From: Paraspadella gotoi
Lineage: Eukaryota; Chaetognatha
Reading direction: 5' to 3'
NCBI GenBank assembly: GCA_051294375.1
Contig: CM119264.1
Coordinates: forward strand, 7,697,301 to 7,761,300
Length of the DNA: 64,000 nt
The notes beneath the pieces were generated by a model, which ran no database searches, was not told where the DNA came from, and saw only the letters and a program-made list of their open reading frames with translations. Below are positions 1 through 13,149 of the stretch, piece after piece. Each line of letters begins with the position of its first letter. The first letter of the stretch is position 1. A program made the translations under genes and the position numbers.

Positions 1-599
1 CGCGTGCATATGCTTCATTATTTAGACGGTTTTAAGGAAAAGGGTCGAATAATTGAGTTTTCATAGGAGTGAGACTTGGAGACAAGCAAATGGCAACGAG
101 TGATTAACCTTTAGTTGAAGTTGACATCAATTGAGAAGGCCGTCAGGTGAACGGATGATCTCGAGAAAAGTAGAACAGGCGATCAGGCGATAAGACGATC
201 GGGCAAACCAAGTATATTTTGAGTTGGCGAAAAGTTTTCGCTTCAGGAGACAAGTTTTTCCCTGGCAACGTCATTTTTTATCTTGGATAATATTGCTTGA
301 CAATTCTTTCTGATTTCACTGGTCATCATTGTCTACTCGTAGGGGTATATCATTAAGTCAACTCATCATTGAGTCCAACTTTATCAAATCGGGACGTAAA
401 ATTCATGTCCAACATTTTGCCCAACAGTTCCGCACGACGGTTCTTTTCAATATTTTTTTTTTCTTTTTTTCTCCTCGACAATTCAGATTGGAGATTCGAA
501 AATTTCCCGCCGTTAATTTTGCCCGGACGTGTTCTGGAATTCAGTCTAAATCAATCACTCAATCAGGAGTGGACAAGAAACATCGTCGCCCTCTCTCTC
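1..599. other. Non-coding stretch, nothing recognised
   Basis: Mixed-composition DNA with poly-T runs near 455-475. No open frame with credible composition, no splice-site-bounded exon and no repeat family shared with the rest of the window was seen. Confidence 0.5.
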
Positions 600-909
600 N
601 NNNNNNNNNNNNNNNNNNNNNNNNNNNNNNNNNNNNNNNNNNNNNNNNNNNNNNNNNNNNNNNNNNNNNNNNNNNNNNNNNNNNNNNNNNNNNNNNNNNN
701 NNNNNNNNNNNNNNNNNNNNNNNNNNNNNNNNNNNNNNNNNNNNNNNNNNNNNNNNNNNNNNNNNNNNNNNNNNNNNNNNNNNNNNNNNNNNNNNNNNNN
801 NNNNNNNNNNNNNNNNNNNNNNNNNNNNNNNNNNNNNNNNNNNNNNNNNNNNNNNNNNNNNNNNNNNNNNNNNNNNNNNNNNNNNNNNNNNNNNNNNNNN
901 NNNNNNNNN
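600..909. other. Assembly gap (310 N)
   Basis: A run of 310 undetermined bases. It is flanked on the left by the start of a CT run and on the right by T-rich sequence, so the gap probably falls in a low-complexity pyrimidine tract. Confidence 0.99.
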
Positions 910-1082
910 TCTTTCTTTTTTCTTTTCTCTTTTTTTCTTTATTTTTTCTTTTGTTTTACTTTTGTATTTGTATTTTTTATTATTTTTATTATTATTTTTA
1001 TTAATTTATTATTATTATTATTATTTATTATTAATATTTTTAAACTCTCTCTCTAGTTCTTTCACTCCCCTCTCCATTCCCT

Positions 1083-1162
<80 letters not shown>

Positions 1163-1273
1163 CATCTTTTTTCTCTTTTTTTCACCCTCTTTTCTATCTC
1201 CCTCTTTTCCCCTCTCTCTTTCTCTATCTCCATCTTTTTCTCTCCTTTTTTCACCCTCCTTTCTCTCTCCTCG

Positions 1274-1310
<37 letters not shown>

Positions 1311-1330
1311 CCTCTCTCTCCAATGCCTTA
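910..1330. repeat. Homopyrimidine and (CT)n tract
   Basis: Almost purely T/C on the + strand, with (ATT)n at about 975-1030, uninterrupted (CT)n at 1090-1160 and a second (CT)n block near 1273-1308. Long Ser-Leu or Arg-Glu open frames here are by-products of the dinucleotide repeat. Confidence 0.9.
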
Positions 1331-4171
1331 ATTTTACGGATTATTAAGCCTCCTTTTTTCGTTCAAGGAGATGGCAATTTTTAGTTCTCTTTCTCGCCTC
1401 TCTCCAGGCGTCGGGGACTTTTAATTTTCCGACCCATTGTAATACAACCAACGTAAATCGACCGAAATTCAAAAACATTTTTTTTTTAAAGTCAGAATCT
1501 GTACGACTGAAATTATTTCCACCCCGGGCTTCTCAAATCCTTCGTAAATTTTTATATTTCATATTTTTTTTGGTTTTGGTTTCAAGAAACACCGACAGGG
1601 AATCTGTTTTGCCTTTTTGACTTTTTGTTTTCGCGGGAAACAACGATGGAATCGACTCGAGCAACCGTAGCATTAAAAACTTTAATAACACAGCAACAGC
1701 TACAACAGCAACGTCAGCATCTGCAACTTTAACAACAATCGGATTTACAATATTTTTTTTCTCTCTTTTCCCCTTAGACAAGTACTAATCGAGATCTGTT
1801 GTCATGATGTTGTCAATACTTACTACTTTTATTTTGTTAAAAAAAGTTAGTAAAAAAATTGCGTGGAATGATTTTTATTCTTCAAATTTCTTCTAAAAGT
1901 TGTTACATTATTTTCGTTCATTTTAAAAAACAGTAAAACTAAAAAAAAAAACTCCATTAAATCATCTCTTAGTCTTACCTTAGTCAAACGTAAAATATTT
2001 CAATTTCTTTGTTGACTTCGAGCCTTTTTCCGTTTTCATTAAAAAAAAAAAAGATTTGAAAACAAAAAAAAAGTTAAAAAATATCATTAAACAAAAGAAC
2101 GAATGATAAAGCAGCGACCGTCGTGAAAAATTGCGTCGCATAAGGAATAAAAATGGCGCTTAAAAAAAGCGATAATAAGGAGTCGTCACTACAGATGACA
2201 AAGGCAAATCGCTCTCTCCATTACTTATGTTCCATATGGTGGATAAATAATTAAGATAGCTCGCAAGAAAAACGAAAATTCAAAAAATTATGGGGAATTT
2301 AATGAATGAGAATAAAGAGGACAATTTGAAGAGCAGTAGTAGTAATAGTAGTAGTAGCAGACTAGCAGTAGTAATAATAATGATAATAATAATGATACTG
2401 ATAATAATTATGATAATCAGAATAATAATAATGATAACAATAATAAGAATTATATTAATGAAGTTATAAAAGAACATTTTTTTTCTTTTATCTCTTGAGC
2501 CATCTTGCCCTTTTGTCTTTGCCCCTTTAACGGTCGAGTAAATCCCGACAAATTTTTATAACGATCTTCCCATATTTCTTTCTCTATCTTTTTCCCTGAG
2601 GCGGGAAAGCAGAGGTTGGAAGGGAGGGCGAGAGGGCGAGAGGCGAGAGGGCAGAGGGGAGTAGATAAGGTGTTAAAAGTGAAGGCGGGAGGCGGAAGAG
2701 GGAACGGGGGGGGGGCGGGGTGGGCGGGTGAAAGACCGAAGCGGAAGGCGGAAGAGATGGCGAAAACAAAAACGTTCCATGCACTTTATAATCCCTCATC
2801 TCGACGCTCGAGCTTGTTAATTTCGTCGTTGTCATCTTCGTCGTCGTCGTTGTTTTTGACGTGACGTTCGTTACATCCGTTCGTATGTGTGTTATTACAT
2901 CTGAGTTTTCACAAATACGGCGAAAAACACGTTTTTCAGCAATGTAAATAAAGTATTTTAACGTAAGGTTCACGATATTTATTTCTAGGAAATAGTGATA
3001 AATCGAAATAAATATAAATTGAAAAAATGTGTAAATGAATTGTTAAGGCTATTTTTATCGTATTATTTATATGTAAAATGATGTTTTCTTTTTTCGTCTC
3101 TTTATATTAGTATGCCTCTTTTAAAAAAGCCCTTGATGAATGTAATAATTTTGTGTAAAGATTAACAATAACCTTTTTCACCTTCATTGCTACCTCCATT
3201 GTCTACCTATTAAAGATCTCGTAAATTCTGCTGTTCGGAAAATGTCACAAAATAATCTCCAGTCAGCAATCTACTGGGGCAACGGGTCGAGGTCCATGTT
3301 CCATTGGACCCGGATGAAAGAATTTGAGAGAGCGGGGGGGGGGTGTCCTTTAAGTTTAAGGATCTTTCTTTGTTTCTTAAAACAAAAGATCCGATTAGGA
3401 CAACAACAACAAGGACTTTCAAAGGGTCTGTCCTCTTCAGTAAAAAACCGATATATCGGGCTTTTAGTCTTTTTTTTTTTCTCTGTTGTTGTCCGAGAGT
3501 CGACGGGCAAATGCCACCTTGACCCCAAGGGATCGACCTTTGCTAGGATTTATTTGCAGCACAGTTCATCCTCCCTCCCTCCCTCCCTCCCACCCATCGG
3601 CCCCCGTCGACTCAACTGCCTCAATCCGGCTTCCTTCAAAAAAAAAGGAACTTTTCGTCAGTTTGAACTTTGAACTTTGGGAAAGTTTAATCTGTAAAAT
3701 CTCAGAAAATCAAATGCTTCCCCACCATATCTTTTTTCCCTAGCCTCTCCCTCCAATGGAAAAGTTGATTTTTCTTCTACGAAAATTCACACTTTGGTTT
3801 TGTTCCCAAAATGAATTTCAGTGAAAATACAATTCCAAAAAGATTCTTCCTTAAAATCATATTCGTCTCTCTTAGATTAAATCATTAACTCAAATTCTCA
3901 TCGCTCGACTTGATTCTGAAATTTTCAAAATAGCCGTGAATAAGCTTAAACCTGACTTTTTCCATTTCGACCAGAACCTAATTTCACACCAAATCGCTCA
4001 CGTGATCACGACCACTAAGGCCCATCCTTCACCACCTTCACCACCTTCACCACCACCTTCACCGCTAGCTCTTATCGTTTTTCATTCTTTTATTTTAACC
4101 AGATTCACCGCAAAGCGACCAGCACGCCCCCATCCCCCCCAGCACCTTCGTGACTCCGCAGATTCTGCTGA
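1331..4171. other. Non-coding stretch with simple repeats
   Basis: AT-rich sequence without a supported exon. Visible low-complexity parts are a (GTA/ATA) region at about 2325-2460, a purine-rich, G-run segment at 2605-2760, a (CCCT)n run near 3570-3592 and a CACCTT repeat at about 4028-4062. Confidence 0.5.
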
Positions 4172-4324
4172 GTGAAACACTCGAATAATTTCGTTATTGG
4201 AATCTCCGGCGTCGTTTCCGCTCGCGCCGCGAGGGTCGCCCGGCGCTGCGACGGATCGCCTGGCGCTGCAAAGATCTCCCGGCGCCGCCACGATTCCCCG
4301 TCGCCGCAAGGATCGCTCGGTGTC

Positions 4325-4706
4325 ATGAGGTCTAGACGCTCGGCATCCGCGAGTATCTCCTCGGCAGATGGCGCCTCCAGCGCCGAATCGGTCGTCGCTT
4401 CTTTGACTCGTGACTCCATAGAATCCATCGCGTCTTCAAAAAACGCGTCGAATCATTCGCACGTCAACGTCGAAACGTTCAAAACAGCATCAAACGACTC
4501 GTCGACAGCTTCTTTCTTTCCATCAGTCGCTTCGATCGAAGAAGCGATTTCTCCGATCGAAGCGACACTCGCGGCGTCGAAGAAGGCGACGATCGATCCG
4601 TCCGTCCAATCGTCGATCGCGTTTTCGACCGAAGCGACGTCTAGCGGCGAAAGGATCGTTGGACGCGTGAAGGATGAGATCGGGATGGAGGAGGAAAAGT
4701 CAAAAG
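4325..4706 (+). CDS. Possible alternative first coding exon (a), cytoplasmic N-terminus
   Basis: The CpG-rich block 4180-4706 has one open + frame (open from 4172). The first ATG in frame, at 4325, has G at -3. It would encode 127 residues rich in Ser, Ala, Glu and Thr with no cysteine and no hydrophobic segment. The frame runs to an AAG|GTGAAT-type donor at 4706 and leaves one base of a codon (phase 1), which fits the phase-1 acceptor at 14448. Just upstream, 4228-4318 is a degenerate GC-rich minisatellite of about four units near 21-24 bp. Kept open: this could be the 5' exon of another gene or merely a CpG-rich element, and the antisense strand also has an open frame of protein-like composition over 4105-4452. 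No homologue is recognised. Confidence 0.35.
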
Positions 4707-5211
4707 GTGAATTGTGTGAATTGTGAATTGGTCAATCTTCCGGCTGGCATTTAGCGGTCAATTCATATCAAAGGTGAAATGTTATATATACTTATAATTA
4801 TAAAAGTGAGGGAGGGGTGTAGCTTACACAACTCTTTTCAACTGTTAGATCACTAAAGTAAACCAAAAAAAATAAAGATTTACTAATAATTAATTTTAAT
4901 ATTTAAAAAAATTATATACGTAAATCAAATTTTTAAATTAGGACAATTGAAACGGAAAGTTTGTATCGTTGGCAGATTGTCAAGTCGTCATACCTTGTCT
5001 TTGCGAACCAAATTTGTGACGTAATTCGTGACGTTCTCCAAATGTCAAAAGATAAAAATCATAATAATTATAATGTCTAATACATTCTTAATCACCTCAG
5101 CACTGTATATCGACTTAAAAAAACAAAATATTTATTTTTTTTGTTTTTTTTTTAATTTTCGGCTGAGAAGCAATAAAGGAGTTATTAAAACAACAACTTC
5201 AAATGTGTTGC

Positions 5212-5555
5212 AGTGTATTTCTCGTGACATGACATGATATGACATGACGTGACATAACATGACTACATGACTACAATAACTTTCTTAGCCCGTGTATTTA
5301 TGACATGCACTGCAAAAAATTTCATCAAATTCCTTTTAGTTTTAAGATTTCCTGAAGGCGACGCTTGCAGTCCCTTAGATTTGAGGTTTTTTTTCTGTCT
5401 TAACTAAAAAGCAACCAACTATAAGCAAATTATATGCATTTTTAACGTAAGTGGGACAGACCGACGGACAGACATACCGACCGACAGACCGACCGACCGA
5501 AAAGTGACTTCTAGAGTTGATCCGCGAGTACACTCGTCGCAACTAATAAACTGAG
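5212..5555 (+). mobile_element. Short interspersed element with palindromic end (family P, copy 1)
   Basis: This segment matches 60948-61245 in inverted orientation over about 300 bp. Shared blocks include a TGACA-rich start, TTTATGACA, TTTTAGTTTTA, GCAGTCCCTTA, CTGTCTTAA, TACGTAAGTGG and CCGACCGAAAAGTGA. The right end is an imperfect palindrome (AGTTG...CGAGTACACTCG...CAACT) followed by CTAA and then T. A hairpin about 10 nt before CTRR|T resembles a Helitron 3' end. No coding capacity is present, so it would be non-autonomous. A different DNA transposon class remains possible. Confidence 0.6.
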
Positions 5556-5659
5556 GGCAAATGAGAAAGAACGATTTGATTGTACGTAGGATTGAGAATA
5601 AAATCAATGAGAGCGAATCGAGCGCGAGAAGGAGAGGGAAATCAAGATAAAGAGAGAAA

Positions 5660-5721
5660 AGAAAAAAGACAGAGAGAGAGAGAGAGAGAGAGAGACGAAG
5701 AAAGAAGAGAGAGAACGAGAG

Positions 5722-5761
<40 letters not shown>
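5660..5761. repeat. (GA)n microsatellite
   Basis: Interrupted (GA)n, with pure blocks at about 5670-5694 and 5729-5761. Confidence 0.95.
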
Positions 5762-5763
<2 letters not shown>

Positions 5764-5819
5764 AAATTGATTTAGATGGCGCTGACGTCGTTGACGTCGT
5801 AAAAAAACCGCGAGAACAA

Positions 5820-6060
5820 ATATTCCCTTCCGGTTTTATTCTTCGTCTCTCGCCTCTCGAATTTTAAAGGGGGCGCGCCCGGCGCGGATTCCCGCGGCGA
5901 CGGAAACGGCGCCGGATAAACAAAACAAATCTCCAGATGGCACCGGCGCGCTTTTCGTGCTCGGATTTTTTTCCGCGCGTTTAAGAGTGTTTGAGTGTGT
6001 TGGTGGTTGTGTGTGTGTGTGCGCGCGCGGGTGTGAATGTCTAAGAGCGATCTTTGTTTG
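5820..6060. promoter_or_regulatory. CpG-rich promoter-like block
   Basis: A sharply bounded GC- and CpG-rich segment in AT-rich surroundings, with GGGCGCGCCCGGCGCGG, GGCGACGG, GCGCCGG, CACCGGCGCGC and a GT/GC run at 6008-6028. Composition alone suggests an unmethylated promoter. It lies about 2.4 kb upstream of the ATG at 8413. No TATA box or initiator can be assigned and the direction of transcription is unknown. Confidence 0.3.
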
Positions 6061-6424
6061 TGTTTGAGAATGTGCTAAAAGTATTATTTTCACTTTTTTC
6101 TCCGTTGTGTTTTTTTTTCCCATCTGCGCCTGTTTTGTTTGTTTTATTTTTTTTTTTCCGATTCGTGCTTCAGTTGCATCAGATTTCCCATCACGTTCTT
6201 TGCTTCCTTTTTTCCATTTGGCAAAAATATTATACTAATTTTTTTCTCGTTTTCCTCTTTTGTTTTATTGCTTTTATTTAGATTTAATAATCTTGCGTTT
6301 ATTGATGCTAGTACTTTCTTATTTATTGATTTTTTTTCCCCATTCATACGTAAGCATCGCCAATTTCGTCAAGTTTTTTGTCAACAATTTTATTATTATT
6401 TAGTTTTTTTTCTCCTCTTTTCTC

Positions 6425-6537
<113 letters not shown>

Positions 6538-7247
6538 GTTTTCTTTGTTTTCCCTCCTTTTTGTTTTCGCGTTTGTTATTGGGGCGGATTTTTTTTTTTC
6601 CGAGAAACAATCGTGTTTGTTTCTAATTAGTAAGATGACAACAACAGCAAAACCAATCGGATGTATCAAGTTGTGATTAGGATAAAACGTGTGGTTCGAT
6701 GTCAGTGACAATAGAAAGAGATAATTCAAAGTAAGATGTCGAGGTCTACAACGACGACAACGACGACGACGACGACGACATTCATTCATAACGACAAAAA
6801 CGACAAGACTGACCCTCTGCGACCCCGACGACAAAGACGACGACGACGCCAACGGATCACGTGATCTCTGCCATTCTGCCATCAACGGCTCGAGGTGATC
6901 GAGAATGACGCCGCCAGAGTTCCGAGCCGAGGCCAGTGCTCGTAAAAAAAACCGGGAGACTTAAACGGTTTCCATAGCGACCGCGCGTGCGAGGAGAATA
7001 AAGGAAAATTCCACCGGGTTAAACAGAAGAGACAAGGGGGGAGGTGAGGGGAAAGATTGTGCGTACGGATTACGTAGAGTAGCGCTTGTTGATTTGAATA
7101 TTGATGACTTCGTTTTATACTTACCTACTTTGTTGAATAATTAATATCAGTCGTTGGAGAAAAAATGGGTTTCTTGTTAAGACCAATGTCTCTCTTTCTC
7201 TGTCTTGCCTTTCTGTCCTTCAGACTGTCTATTTGTGTACAATCTTT

Positions 7248-7248
<1 letters not shown>

Positions 7249-7280
<32 letters not shown>

Positions 7281-7425
7281 TCTCTCTTCCCTCTCTCTCT
7301 CTCTCTCTTCTCTCTCTCTCCTCTCTCCTCTCCCTCTTTCTCTCTCTCTCTCCCTCTCTCTCTCCCTCCTCTCCCTCTCCCTCCCTCTCTCTCCCTCTCT
7401 CTCTTTCTTCCCCACTTTCTTCTCA
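7249..7425. repeat. Interrupted CT/CCT tract
   Basis: Polypyrimidine with CT and CCCT units. Open frames across it are repeat artefacts. Confidence 0.9.
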
Positions 7426-7739
7426 TCCCTCTTTTCCCTCCTCCTCATCTCTCCTTTACCTTCTCCTTCTTCCGTATTTATCATTAATGAGGCAACGATT
7501 CTTTGCGGTTTCCGTGGCGTGATACAACGACGCAATGACGTAAATGACGTGACACAACGACGCAATGACGTAAACACTCCGCTTCTGGGAAAAATCTTAA
7601 TCTCGAAACCAGTCCTACTCACTTCTCGCCTCACCTTTGCTGACGTTGAGACATTCACTTACCTCGTAAAGTTGGGTGACGAGGCGAGAAATTGCATGAG
7701 GTTAGGGTCCTTGATTTACTGTCTCTACCTTCTAGTAAT

Positions 7740-7842
<103 letters not shown>

Positions 7843-8412
7843 AGCGTCGACTAATCGGCGTCAACGTGGATCCGCCTCCGCTTCGCCTCCGGCATTTTTG
7901 TCCTCGGCTCAACGCGTTCGGATTAAGGCGTCGGTTTTCGTCGCCGGAAAATCGGGCGACGACGACGACGACAATGATGACGACGACATCGACGAAGTCG
8001 AAAATCGGCGACGGAAAGAGGTCAACGGAAGCCAATCGGGAAGGACGAATCAGTCTTCGACTCGGAAGAGAAATGACGCAATCGCGAAGGGGACGACGAC
8101 AACGACAACAACAACAACGAGGAGAATTTAGCGATCTTCGGTCTTTCGATGAATCTTCGTCTAAGAATCGGATTGTCAACGGAGCTCCTTTCCCAATCGC
8201 CCCGTCGACCCTCTTCGGCTCCGCCCGAGACGCTCGCCACTCATCGATCCTCAACATCCGGGATACTCGCGCCACGTCCCGCGTTCCTTCCTCCTCCGCT
8301 CCTTCGACTCGCTCCAACGCCCTCTCCTCTCATTCTTTTAAATCCCCCGGATTCACGTCCGTTCCTTCTCCTCCCTCTCTCTCCGTCGAGACGAGGAAAT
8401 GTTTTGAAAAAC

Positions 8413-8734
8413 ATGGATTATTACGTCGACGAGGAACAAGGATTCAACGACAACAACGACAACAACGACGACTGCGAAGACAACGCCGAGAATTCGATTG
8501 GCGGCGTGCCAACGTCCGCGGAAAACAAGGACGACGGCGACAAAAGACCAACGACATCTCGGAGTCGTGGAAACGTCGCGCGACGACGACGAGACGACAA
8601 CGACGACGCGTCAACAGCCACCACCGCTCTCTCCGTGTTGATGCCGGCCATGATGGGAACGACGACGACGACGACGACGAAGACCACGACAGAGATCTGC
8701 GCAAAGCCGGGGAACCTACGTACGAGTAAAAAAG
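8413..8734 (+). CDS. Possible alternative first coding exon (b), acidic cytoplasmic N-terminus
   Basis: The ATG at 8413 sits in a strong start context (AAAACATGG). The frame encodes 107 residues beginning MDYYVDEEQGF, rich in Asp, Asn, Glu and Thr, with a basic patch (ARRRRDD) and a Thr run near the end. It ends at an AAAAAAG|GTGAGA donor, phase 1, which matches the phase-1 acceptor at 14448; the joined codon is GCT (Ala). No signal peptide or known domain is seen. Part of the coding strength comes from GAC/ACG triplet repeats, which are frequent throughout this window in non-coding DNA, so the exon is a reasoned proposal. A different frame is open over 7843-8726, and the true exon may start upstream at the acceptor at 7842. 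Confidence 0.4.
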
Positions 8735-9764
8735 GTGAGATGGGAAAAGGAGAGACAGTAGGAAATATGGGGCGTGTGGGGTGAGGTAGAAAGAGAGAAG
8801 AATGAAATATGAAGAAGAGAATAAAGAGGGGGATGCAGAATTGAAAGGAGTGAAAATGAATGGTCAAATGAAAAATGTGGATGAATATTATTAAGAACAA
8901 AAAAGCAAAATAGAAGATGGCGGGTGAATTGATACGTGTGAAACGTGAGAGAAAGAAAAGAGATTACTATGAGTAAGGGAAGGTTTTTTTTTGAAGCGAA
9001 AATGACACGAGACTGCAAAGCGTGAAGCGTCGACCAGGCGAAGGGAAATGAGAATCCCTCCGCGGCTCTGGGGTGGCTGGAGCTGCGGGGGCAGCGGCGA
9101 CGAAGAGGCGGCAGGTTAGAGAGGGATAACGCCGTTCAAAGTGGGCGTGTCTAGAGCGTTGGTCTTGGTGTCGTGACAGCCTTTGTTGTCGGGTCAGCAT
9201 TCGAAGGTCTGCCGATGTCATGCCAGCGTTTGCGGGGAGGGCGAGAGAAATGTTTAGGGTGAAACTCCGGTTTATTATTTGACGGTTTATTATTCGGCAC
9301 GGTTCGGCTCCTGGCGTCAGAATGTGACCGGAAATGGTTGGCGTTGTGAAAACATTCGCGCAATTATTGTCGGGCGAAGAGAAAGGGAAAAAAAGGGTGA
9401 ACAGAAAAATCATTGAAGAATATAATGTAGTGATTCAAATCCAGTTTTACGTGATGTTGGAAAAATAAGAAAAAATGTGGCAATAGTAAGCTAATACTTT
9501 AAATGTTATACATATAAGTAGAAGAAACAATTAGAGGCGAAAGGAAATAAGATTGAGACTGTAGGAAGATTGAGCGGAGAAGCAGCTTACATTAATGAAA
9601 TTACAATTTGTGAAATGAAGAAACATTACGGAGAAAAGCGAGAAATGAAAAGAGAAAAAAAATTGAAGTTATCACAAAGAAGATATTAAACATCTGCGAC
9701 GGAGCACTTCCTTACTCGGTAAAAAAAAAATGGTAATAGTAACTAAATAAATAGTATGCACCAC

Positions 9765-9935
9765 TAGGTACCGGGTTCAATCCCAACCCGGTACATACCC
9801 TGCGGGAAGTGTGAGGACGGCCGTTAAACGCCTTGGGAGCCTGGAAAACCCCCAAGCCTGGTTCCAAGCCCAGGACTTGTTCCATAACAGCTAGAGTTAC
9901 GGATAGTCATCTTCAGTCCACTTCGCGCCTTTTCC
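9765..9935 (+). mobile_element. SINE-like element (family S, copy A)
   Basis: Contains a B-box-like GGTTCAATCCC (about 9774-9784) inside a short inverted repeat (GGTACCGGG/CCCGGTAC). It shares the block 9855-9931 (AAGCCTGGTTCCAAGCCCAGGA, then TTACGGATAGTCATCTTCAG) with the reverse complement of 20169-20265. The heads of the two copies differ, so this may be a composite family with a common tail. Confidence 0.5.
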
Positions 9936-12339
9936 GAATATCATCGTAATATGACGCTCCTTTTAGCCGTCTTACTAACTAAAAAATTATTTCCTTTAAG
10001 AATGACTCGCCAATATTTAAAGAATATAGTTATACTTATCGCCTTGTGCTAAAAGGTTAAAATGATGGATTAATCCTAAAAAAAACTTTCCGAAGAAAAA
10101 AAAATTATCAGAACGAGAATTAGAGGAAGAAAACGCGGAGAGAGATCAAGGGAAGCGAACTCACTTTGTGATAAACGACTTTTATTGGATTCGGGGGGAA
10201 AGGGGAAAAAAATAAGAGGAAAAAGAAGAAGATTAATAATAATAACGAAAAAAAAAAATAGGAAAGAAGAGAAAATTCGCGTTTGTAAACCGATCGATCT
10301 TTGAAGAAGCCCGAAAAAAAAATCGGAAATCGAATATGTACGCATAAAAACGTTATTCTTGTTCATAAAATTTAAAATTTAACACAGAAACCATTGGAAA
10401 TAAAGGTCACAGAAAATATATCATAATGCAGTCTACCTATTTGGCTCTAAAGCTTGGGACAGCAGAGCGCCCAAAAAAAATTATCGAATATTCATACAAA
10501 CTCGATCCTTCCATTTTGTCGCAAATGAAAACAAACGTTGCGACGATGTCGAAGTCCGGATGGAAGCGACGGTTATTACTTCCCCGGATGAAACCGACGT
10601 CGACGCGAAGAAGAACCGATTTCCTCCTAAATCGAATTTTCCGCGAATTTTTTTTTTTTTTTTACGCGACGACAAAAAAATTCGGAGAAAAGAATAAACG
10701 AATAAAAATTCGGTGTCTCCCCATTCTTGTCACAGACGGGCATCGTAGAGATTTCAGGTTTTATTTGAATATTTTTTTTTTTTTTTGCATGTTGTCGTTT
10801 TACTGTTGTTCCTTTTGAAAATTTTTTTAGGGTAAAACCAAAGTAATATTTCTATCAAAGACAATTCTTAACCCGTCTTGGTAATTGTAAACATATAATA
10901 CTCTAAAGACTTGAGCAATGATCAATCTTACTTTTTGTCGTCTTTCTTGTCTTCTCTGTACCTGTCCCTTCTTTTTTCCATTTTGCGTCATATGCGCTCC
11001 GAGTCACGATTTATAAAGTTCATTCTGTACAAGATGTCACGCCTCGCCATTGTCTCTCTCTTAACTTTTCCCAGGCCAGTTTTCTTATCGGTCAATACTT
11101 TTTAGCGGCATTTTAGCTGAAGCCTCGTATTCCGAGAGAGAAAGCTTTTTTGACTTTAGATTCATTCGAAATCTCACAAATTTCGTTCGCCCGGAGGAAA
11201 TTGCGTTTTTACTAGCTTTCCGGTGGATTTTTTATGTAAAAATAAAGTCTAAATATTAAATACAACTTTTTCTTATTAATTCTTCGGCAATACTCATGTT
11301 AAAACATGTCGACCGGCGATACAACGACAACGGCATAGAAAAGACAAAAATGTATTTTTCGATCGGCGGAGTCATTGCTGTACATTTTTGCATCGAATAC
11401 CGGCGAGCCCGGTTAATTCGAAGCGTTTTTCACAGTGTGTTCTATATTTTAAAAAGAGTCCTAAATAATATCTGGCACGTGTAAGCATTGTCGCTTTGGT
11501 ATTTGTACCGCATGCCCCGATCTAGTTATATCTAGTATTCGTTACCAACTCGCAAACATATCCATTATTATCCAACGGTTTCTCTCCAGACACGCTAGAA
11601 ATATCTCGAGAAGATAAAAATGACATTTCATAGAAACTCGCTGGTTCGTTCTTCCGGGCGGGGAAATATTAATCGACTCGGGTTAAATTTAAATGAGCGA
11701 AAAAGATTGATTTACGTTTCCCTTCGTCCCGCGGATGAGTTTCTCTCGGGGGGGGGGGCGAAAGCTTAAATCATTTCCAGTTCTCGGTGTGGGCGTTTTA
11801 ATCGCTCGCCTCGGCCGATAAAAATGGCGCGGAAGATTGGCACAAAGCAGTGGCGCGGCGGAATGGCGTAGAGAAATTGACCTTTATTTAAGGCGATGGG
11901 ACGAATCGGTTAGTTCTGTGGACGAACGGGCACAGTGGCCTCGGATAGTCAAATAAGTGAGAATGACCAGATCTTGCGGTGACACATGGATCGAATGATC
12001 TGTGATAGAAATAATATGGTATTTGGATTGCACAATCAGGCTTCCCCAAAGCCAAACGTCGAAGATGCTGCAAAGAGTTTTAGACTCAAAATGGGAAATA
12101 GCGATAACGAAGAAGCTCGATCGTTTCGAACGATGAAAGCAACGTGAAGATCACTCCACACTCATCAGGCAACATCGAAAACGCCTTCAAAGAAAAGCCG
12201 TCAATTTTTTTGAAAAAGTTGAAAAGTTTTTTGAAAATGAAAAAACTTATGAAGGTAGAAAATTAGCTTTGACAGGGATAAATAAGCGAGCGTAAAAATT
12301 TTGAAAAAAAAAGTGAGAGATTTAGTAGAGGGAAGGAAG

Positions 12340-12340
<1 letters not shown>

Positions 12341-12378
<38 letters not shown>
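12341..12378. repeat. (GA)n microsatellite
   Basis: Short, nearly pure GA run. Confidence 0.9.
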
Positions 12379-12386
<8 letters not shown>

Positions 12387-12881
12387 GGCGCGATGAACGA
12401 TTTTTCACTCTTTTTTTTTATCTTCTCTTGAGACTAAACCTTTGGACGATGACATCGACGGGTCATGCAAGGTCTTTAAAGGCCATAGAAGGTCATCTAG
12501 AGGACATCGAAGGTCAAAACAGGTCGCCAGAAAACCTCTCTTCTCTGGAGACAAGGTTCGAACGCCCCTTGGGATTCAGAGTCGGCTTCATTGACGTTCG
12601 CTTTGTGCTTCGATGAGGCGCCGATTTGATTGAGGGAATAAGAAAGTTAAGAAGAAGAAGAAAAGAAAGGAAGAACAAAAATGAGATCTGCATCGAGGAA
12701 GAAAACGAGAACGAGGAAGAGGAAGAGGAAAAAGGAAGAAGAGGAAGATAATGTCAAAGATGGGCTCCATTTCCTTCAATAAAGAAATATGGCCGAAGGA
12801 AAAAAGTCGCCTCGTCCCCGCCGACGAAATCGGGTTATAACAATGAAGCATCAAAAGCCGCTTCATGGCCTTGGATGAGCT

Positions 12882-13002
<121 letters not shown>

Positions 13003-13149
13003 TCAAATCTCATAATCCCAAAACCACAGTTGTCTTTTCGACCGTTATGGCCAACGTTCGGCCATTTTTCCGCTCCCATTGGCCGAAGAAGATCAGATGC
13101 GCCCGACGATAGTGACGTCGCTAACGATTGCGTCATCCTGCCAACACGT

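Noticed and set aside
1021-1384. Long open frames encoding Ser-Leu or Arg-Glu runs
   Set aside because: They are produced by (CT)n/(GA)n arrays, which have no stops in any frame. The same reason applies to similar frames near 7165-7854, 12588-13136, 14697-14942, 21983-22243, 24610-25014, 25102-25389, 34665-35284 and 60380-60742.
9765-9800. tRNA gene suggested by GGTTCAATCCC
   Set aside because: No cloverleaf with acceptor stem and anticodon arm can be drawn, and the sequence belongs to a SINE-like repeat.
10426-10700. Open frames with an acidic segment (VEVRMEATVITSPDETDVD)
   Set aside because: No usable acceptor upstream in phase and the frame runs into poly-T. Considered as an extra phase-1 exon but not supported.
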